From Scedosporium boydii (Eukaryota > Ascomycota > Sordariomycetes > Microascales > Microascaceae), in the NCBI GenBank assembly GCA_002221725.1, contig NJFT01000164.1, positions 1-64,000 of the forward strand: DNA of 64,000 bases, read 5' to 3'. Made by a program: the position numbers and the translations under genes. The notes under the pieces were generated by a model. The model saw nothing but the letters and a program-made list of their open reading frames with translations, was not told where the DNA came from and did no database searches. Shown piece after piece: positions 59,906 to 64,000 of this stretch; positions within the stretch are counted from its first letter, which is position 1; every line of letters begins with the position of its first letter.

Positions 59906-60755
59906 ATGAGGGCCCGTGGTGCAATCCCCGGTTTCCGGAACGACGGGCATGACGGCCACCTCCAAGTTGAAGGTCCACCAGCCAAGAGAGCCAAGCGCAC
60001 CAGTGCGAGCTTTACGCGGAGGAAAAGGGCAGTTGCGGAGTGTCAATTCTATAGGCTCCGCAAGATCAAGTGCGACACCGTCAGACCTGTGTGCGGTTTC
60101 TGTCGTCACCACAGGGCCAAGTGCGTGTATGCGGACCAGCAGGATGAGACGAATGTCCCCGACGAATCCAGCTATCGACGTCAAGACATCCCGCAGAGAT
60201 TCGACGAGCTCAGAGATTTGCTTCGGGCCACAGAATAGCCCACATTTGAGCCCAGTTGTGTCCAACTCGGTTCACTCTTCTCCCGTGTTGCATTCGACAC
60301 CAACTGTGGCGGCTTTCGATGCGGAGATGACCAGCTCTGTTCCGTCGGGCCAGACTTTGGCGTCTCCTCTTAAGTCTTCTGATGCCGCCGCAGCCACAAG
60401 ATGCGAAACGCTTCATAAGTGGCCTATCTTCGATGGCATTATTTCAGAGAGGGATGCCCGGATCGGCTCTTTTGTGCTTGATCTGTACGATCTACCCGAG
60501 CATAGCACTAGCGAAACTACGAGTCTGACATATCCTCTCCCCCAAACGCCTGCCTATGGATACAACTGACGCCGGTCAGTGGAGGGGGCTTTATCCGTCT
60601 CGGAGTCCACGAAGAAGAATTGGTGCTGTTGTGTCAAAAGTTCTTAACTCAAGTCCACCCGAGGAATCCAATCCTCGAGCCTAATGAGCTGATGTCCTAT
60701 GCAAAGGCTGCGGCGGAAAATGGGCTGGGCTGGGACGCACCTAGTTGTCTTGTGG
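59906..60755 (+). pseudogene. Decayed Zn(II)2Cys6 transcription factor
   Basis: From the Met at 59906 the frame reads a basic region then AECQFYRLRKIKCDTVRPVCGFCRHHRAKCVY, a binuclear zinc-cluster DNA-binding domain. The second Cys is replaced by Tyr (TAT at 60050-60052). A linker and DELRDLLRATE follow, then TAG at 60236-60238. Sequence after it continues in another frame (SPVVSNSVHSSPVLHS to SERDARIGSFVLDLYDLPEH), which stops near 60567. A third frame then resumes with EEELVLLCQKFLTQVHPRNP and AKAAAENGLGWDAPSCLV, typical of the fungal-specific regulatory region, and breaks off at about 60755. A Cys loss, a stop, frame changes and truncation make this a pseudogene. The Tyr and TAG changes fit C-to-T or G-to-A transitions. 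Confidence 0.8.
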
Positions 60756-60796
60756 CAAGCCGAAAATCGATTCTCCTTCCGAGCCTCCCTCGGGCC

Positions 60797-61426
60797 ATGA
60801 CATCCTTCGAGAAGAAACTCGGCGTCTGGAGAGAGGCCCACCGAAAGAGAGTGTATCCGTTTTGGGGGGCTCCTTTGCCTCCCACAAACTTTCGTTTCCA
60901 GACCTCTCATGATTTGCGGAGCCGCCATCTAATGCGCCGCCCTCTTCACAATGGGCGGCCTCGGCACAATCTCCAACCCATCTCTCGACGTCACAAAGGC
61001 CATCACATCCATGGTGACCATCTTCGGCGTAGGCTTCTCACTAGGATGGGCACCCCTCGCCCACATCGTCGCCGCCGAAACCCCGACCACGCGCCTCCGA
61101 GACTTGACCTAGGCTCTGGGCTCCGTTTTCAACATTGTCGTCCAATTCGGCGTCTCTTTTAGCATCCCTTACCTGCTGAATGCTCCCAACGCCAACTTTG
61201 GTTCCAAGGTTGGTTTTATCTTTGGATCCACGGCGTTTTGGCTGTCCTTTTTTCACGGGTTTGTATTCCTGAATGTAGTGGGAAGACATTGGAGAAGATT
61301 GATGAGCTATTTCTTGAGGGCGTTCCTATCAAGGGTTTTGGTAAGACGTGGGGCAGGCGGCATATTGAGAGATACACTGCAGCGGAGAAGGCTGGTGAGA
61401 TGGGTTCCGGGGAGAGGGTAGTTTGA
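60797..61426 (+). pseudogene. Decayed MFS sugar transporter, internally deleted
   Basis: The N-terminal fragment MTSFEKKLGVWREAHRKRVY (60797 on) is followed almost at once by the second half of a sugar-porter (hexose or maltose permease type): RPLMICGAAI, LGWAPLAHIVAAE, PTTRLRDLT, GSVFNIVVQFGVSFSIPYLL and GFIFGSTAF. TAA at 60930-60932 and TAG at 61110-61112 interrupt this frame. Near 61238 the frame shifts by one and the expected C-terminus continues: CIPECSGKTLEKIDELFLEGVPIKGFGKTW, ending at TGA 61426. Helices of the first half are missing, so a deletion has joined the transporter to the truncated regulator upstream. The regulator plus sugar-transporter pair suggests a dead sugar-use locus; that link is inference. 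Confidence 0.82.
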
Positions 61427-61955
61427 GCGCTGGCGGTTGGATAGTGCGTGAGAAGGTTATTCCCCCAATTCAAGATATTTTGGCGAGCGGAGAAAAGAGA
61501 CTTGGGACTCCTTCGTAGCATCAGATATCGATGCGAATATATTAAAACTCTTCAATTCGTGGCCCTTCAGTCCGTGTACTCTCTGGCAACTCGTCGTCTC
61601 AAATGCCGTGCCCTCAGACATGCTGGATGGTCCACCAAGGGCGGCAGGAAAGACTCGAGCACACATCAGCAACAAGACATCGGGATTTTGAATCAGGGGC
61701 AGTCTGGAAGGGCACGCCGTTGTGGGACGGACGGGACTAAGAGTTAATGTTATACTTTCCGAATCTAACAGGAGAATTTCTTGCTACGACCGCCGGGGCT
61801 AGGCTACGAAGCAAGAGGAAACAGCCACATTTTCAATTGTTAGGGAGGAAAGAAGAAAGCAGTCTATTCAATTCTAACTATGGATCCTACTCGTGACTGG
61901 TCTTGGCCAGGTTCAAACTTGTGACGCGAGTTTATGCCGCATCCTACGGTGCCTC
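61427..61955. other. Convergent intergenic region
   Basis: Between the dead transporter and the patatin gene's 3' end. Nothing recognisable. Confidence 0.5.
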
Positions 61956-63903
61956 CTAGATCCTCCCCCATCGATGTTTTTTCGAAAGTAGCTTTGCGCA
62001 CTTCGAAATTTGCTCCTTCACCTCATCGCTCTGGAGATATTTCCGGGCAAGACTGTCAATCTCGTCTAGCTTCTCATAAGCCGTGAGGTCGATCTTGCCC
62101 AGCCCTGTCTCTTCCTGAAATCGAGCATAGCCAAGGTTCCGCGTCTCGTTGCCCTCCTCGAACCAGCGGTGCTCACGCTCTGTATCCGTCACGTCGTCCT
62201 TAAAGAACCCAAGTACAGAACAAACGCCACCGATCGGCGAATTTATACCACTGTACCCAGTGCCGATGCTGACGATGCACGAGATTGTTCCAAATTGCTG
62301 GGCCTCGTCAAAGGCTTCCCTAATCGGATTGTTACTTCCGAGACCACCATCCACATAAACGACACCGTCGATTTCCATAGGTGCGAAGTACGTAGGCGCA
62401 GCTGAGGTCGCTCGCGCCACTTCCCAAATCTTGAGCCCCGAGTTAGGCTCGTTTGGAGAGGACGAATACGTGCGAAGGCGCTCACAGCGGGGATCTTTGT
62501 CTTTGCCCTCGGCCGGACGCGCGCACACAAACGTACGGCAGCTAGTCGTACAGTGTGGTTGTAGTGGTGCGTCTTCAACCTTGATACTCTCTCTCTCGAG
62601 GTGTACCCGTTCTTCCATCGGTAAGTATCCGGCGATCAGGCCCTTGATTATGTCCTCGAATCCCTCGCTTGGGACTAATGGGCACCCTACAGCGTTTTTC
62701 ACCCACTTTGGGGGTGACCATGGTGAATTCTTGAAGATCTGGCGCGCGAGGCTGCGGTATTCTCTAATGCAGGCGCTGATGTCCATCTGTAGACGACCAA
62801 GCATTATTGCAAGGAGACCGCCAGTACTTGTTCCACAGATGAGATCGAAGTATTCACACGGCCTTGGTCGATATTGGCGCTCTGGTGTGTCAATCTCGCG
62901 GACAGCCTCCATGATAGCCTCAAGCACCAAGGCGGAGAAGAGGCCCCTGACACCGCCGCCGTCCAGGCAGAGAATACTGATGCCACGATCAATTGCACGC
63001 GACACTAGTCGCTTTAGGGAACTCATAACGTTCCTCAGGGAGGCATCGGAACCATCCTTGAATCTGGCCATGTGAAAATGGCCGGTAGGTAAGGCTCGAT
63101 TGTCTTTACCCTTCAGTGTCGCCTGGCTTTCCGGGACGAATATCATCTTCTTTTTGGGGGGGGGTTGGAATTTGCGCGTCAGCGAGACGTTTAACGACGC
63201 ACACTGATCAAGGGACATACGTACCGTAGATTCACCTCGTCGTCTCGTAGGTTCTGTCTCAAAGAAGCAAGTTATCGGCAACTCCAGGCCTCCCAACGCC
63301 TCGAAGTCTTGGTTGACGATAGCAACTTGATCAAGGAAAGAATCCAATCGAGGGTCTTCAGGGAATGACTTCCGAACCTCCTGGCGCGTGTCCTCGGATG
63401 GACCGCCACTATGAAAGGTGCCGAAAAACATGAACCCACGGATATTCGAGTGCAGTAGCTGTGCCTCCGGCGATTTATCATGCCATGATTTGATGAACAG
63501 TTGCTTCGCAAAGGTGCCGCCGAAGCTGTTGGCGATGACCACAAGCGGCACTTTGGTTCGCCCATGAGACTCGCGATTGTCGACCAGATTCAAGATGAGG
63601 TTATCGATGGCGTGTTCGTCGAGGCGGCGGGTCTCACAGGAAATGACGCGGGCCTGGGGGCATGCCTCTGGGATAGCCTCGGCGAGCCAGAAGTACGAAG
63701 GATCGGAGTCTTTGGGAGCCCACGAGTGCTTCCAGTGGCCCGTGAGGCCATGGATGGCAACTATGCTAAGAAGGATTAGTTCATACTTCTTCCTATTCTT
63801 CTTTTCTGTTAATGGGGAAAGCGGCCAAATACTCGATTGTCGATCCCTTGCCAGGATCGTGGACGACGTGGATTTCGTTCCCATTCTTTAAACTCTCCTT
63901 CAT
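61956..63903 (-). CDS. Alpha/beta-hydrolase plus patatin-like phospholipase protein
   Basis: Two lipase-type domains in one protein of 626 residues. Exon 1 (63903-63833) encodes MKESLKNGNEIHVVHDPGKG and splices inside an Asp codon. Exon 2 (63765-61956) continues IVAIHGLTGHWKHSWAP, an alpha/beta-hydrolase start. Its elbow is VIANSFGGTF (Ser104), with N-S in place of the common H-S. The patatin domain has the glycine loop DGGGVRG (292-298), nucleophile GTSTGG (Ser337) and DGG (Asp496) in VDGGLGSNNP, so its catalytic dyad is complete. It ends in a charged helical tail without NB-ARC, NACHT or repeat domains. Patatins hydrolyse membrane phospholipids, and as NLR effectors in fungi they are tied to cell death. 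The longest open frame starts at 63884 but runs through the 67-base intron and spoils the N-terminus. Confidence 0.88.
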
Positions 63904-64000
63904 CGCTGTGATCTACAATAACTCTAGCCACGTTTAAAAGAGGGAAAGGGGGGAAGGGGGGAAAGGGGAATGACTGTGAAATAGGTGAAGGTCGCGATAT

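Overview
The window is nuclear DNA of a filamentous ascomycete (Pezizomycotina). The evidence is short introns (about 50 to 100 bases) with GT..CTAAC..AG signals, fungus-only families (a metacaspase with a Q/P/G/Y-rich head, a Ste6-type ABC exporter, a DUF1769 protein, a NACHT-ankyrin NLR, a PD-(D/E)XK-like family), an intron-less initiator tRNA, and C-to-T/G-to-A decay in duplicated or dead sequence. The exact class (Sordariomycetes, Leotiomycetes or other) cannot be fixed from the sequence.

Layout. 1-3.4 kb: 3' end of an Irc21-like cytochrome b5 gene, converging on NBS1 of the Mre11 complex. 3.4-11.5 kb: an accessory stretch with a PD-(D/E)XK-like gene broken by an in-frame TAG, two copies of a 28-base repeat around it, and a large NLR (alpha/beta-hydrolase, NACHT, ankyrin repeats) broken by an in-frame TAA. 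13-23.8 kb: housekeeping-like block with metacaspase, a multi-pass membrane protein, a membrane-anchored alpha/beta hydrolase, initiator tRNA-Met, a DUF1769 protein and an F-box protein. 23.8-33 kb: a gene-poor 5.5 kb gap with a three-unit tandem repeat, then two little-known genes (a single-span membrane protein and a 2EXR/F-box-like protein) separated by a two-copy duplication. 34-46.6 kb: PBDC1/Ypl225w homologue, Ste6-like full ABC transporter and a DHA1 MFS transporter, with a 4.4 kb gap between the last two. 46.6-52.8 kb: a 6.2 kb gap. 52.8-57.9 kb: a large disordered protein ending in a CxxC zinc-ribbon-like module, and the mitochondrial phosphate carrier (five exons, the last two of 26 and 27 bases). 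58-64 kb: a second accessory stretch with a decayed Zn2Cys6 regulator fused by deletion to a decayed sugar transporter, and an intact alpha/beta-hydrolase plus patatin protein.

The genes do not form one pathway. The main biological theme is in the two accessory stretches. The NLR and the patatin protein begin with the same type of alpha/beta-hydrolase domain, and in both genes the first intron interrupts the same Asp codon just before the I-V-x-x-H-G strand. This points to a shared effector module moved between innate-immunity-like architectures. The NLR, the PD-(D/E)XK gene and the regulator/transporter pair are all interrupted by stop codons, so this locus looks like one where non-self-recognition and accessory genes turn over quickly.
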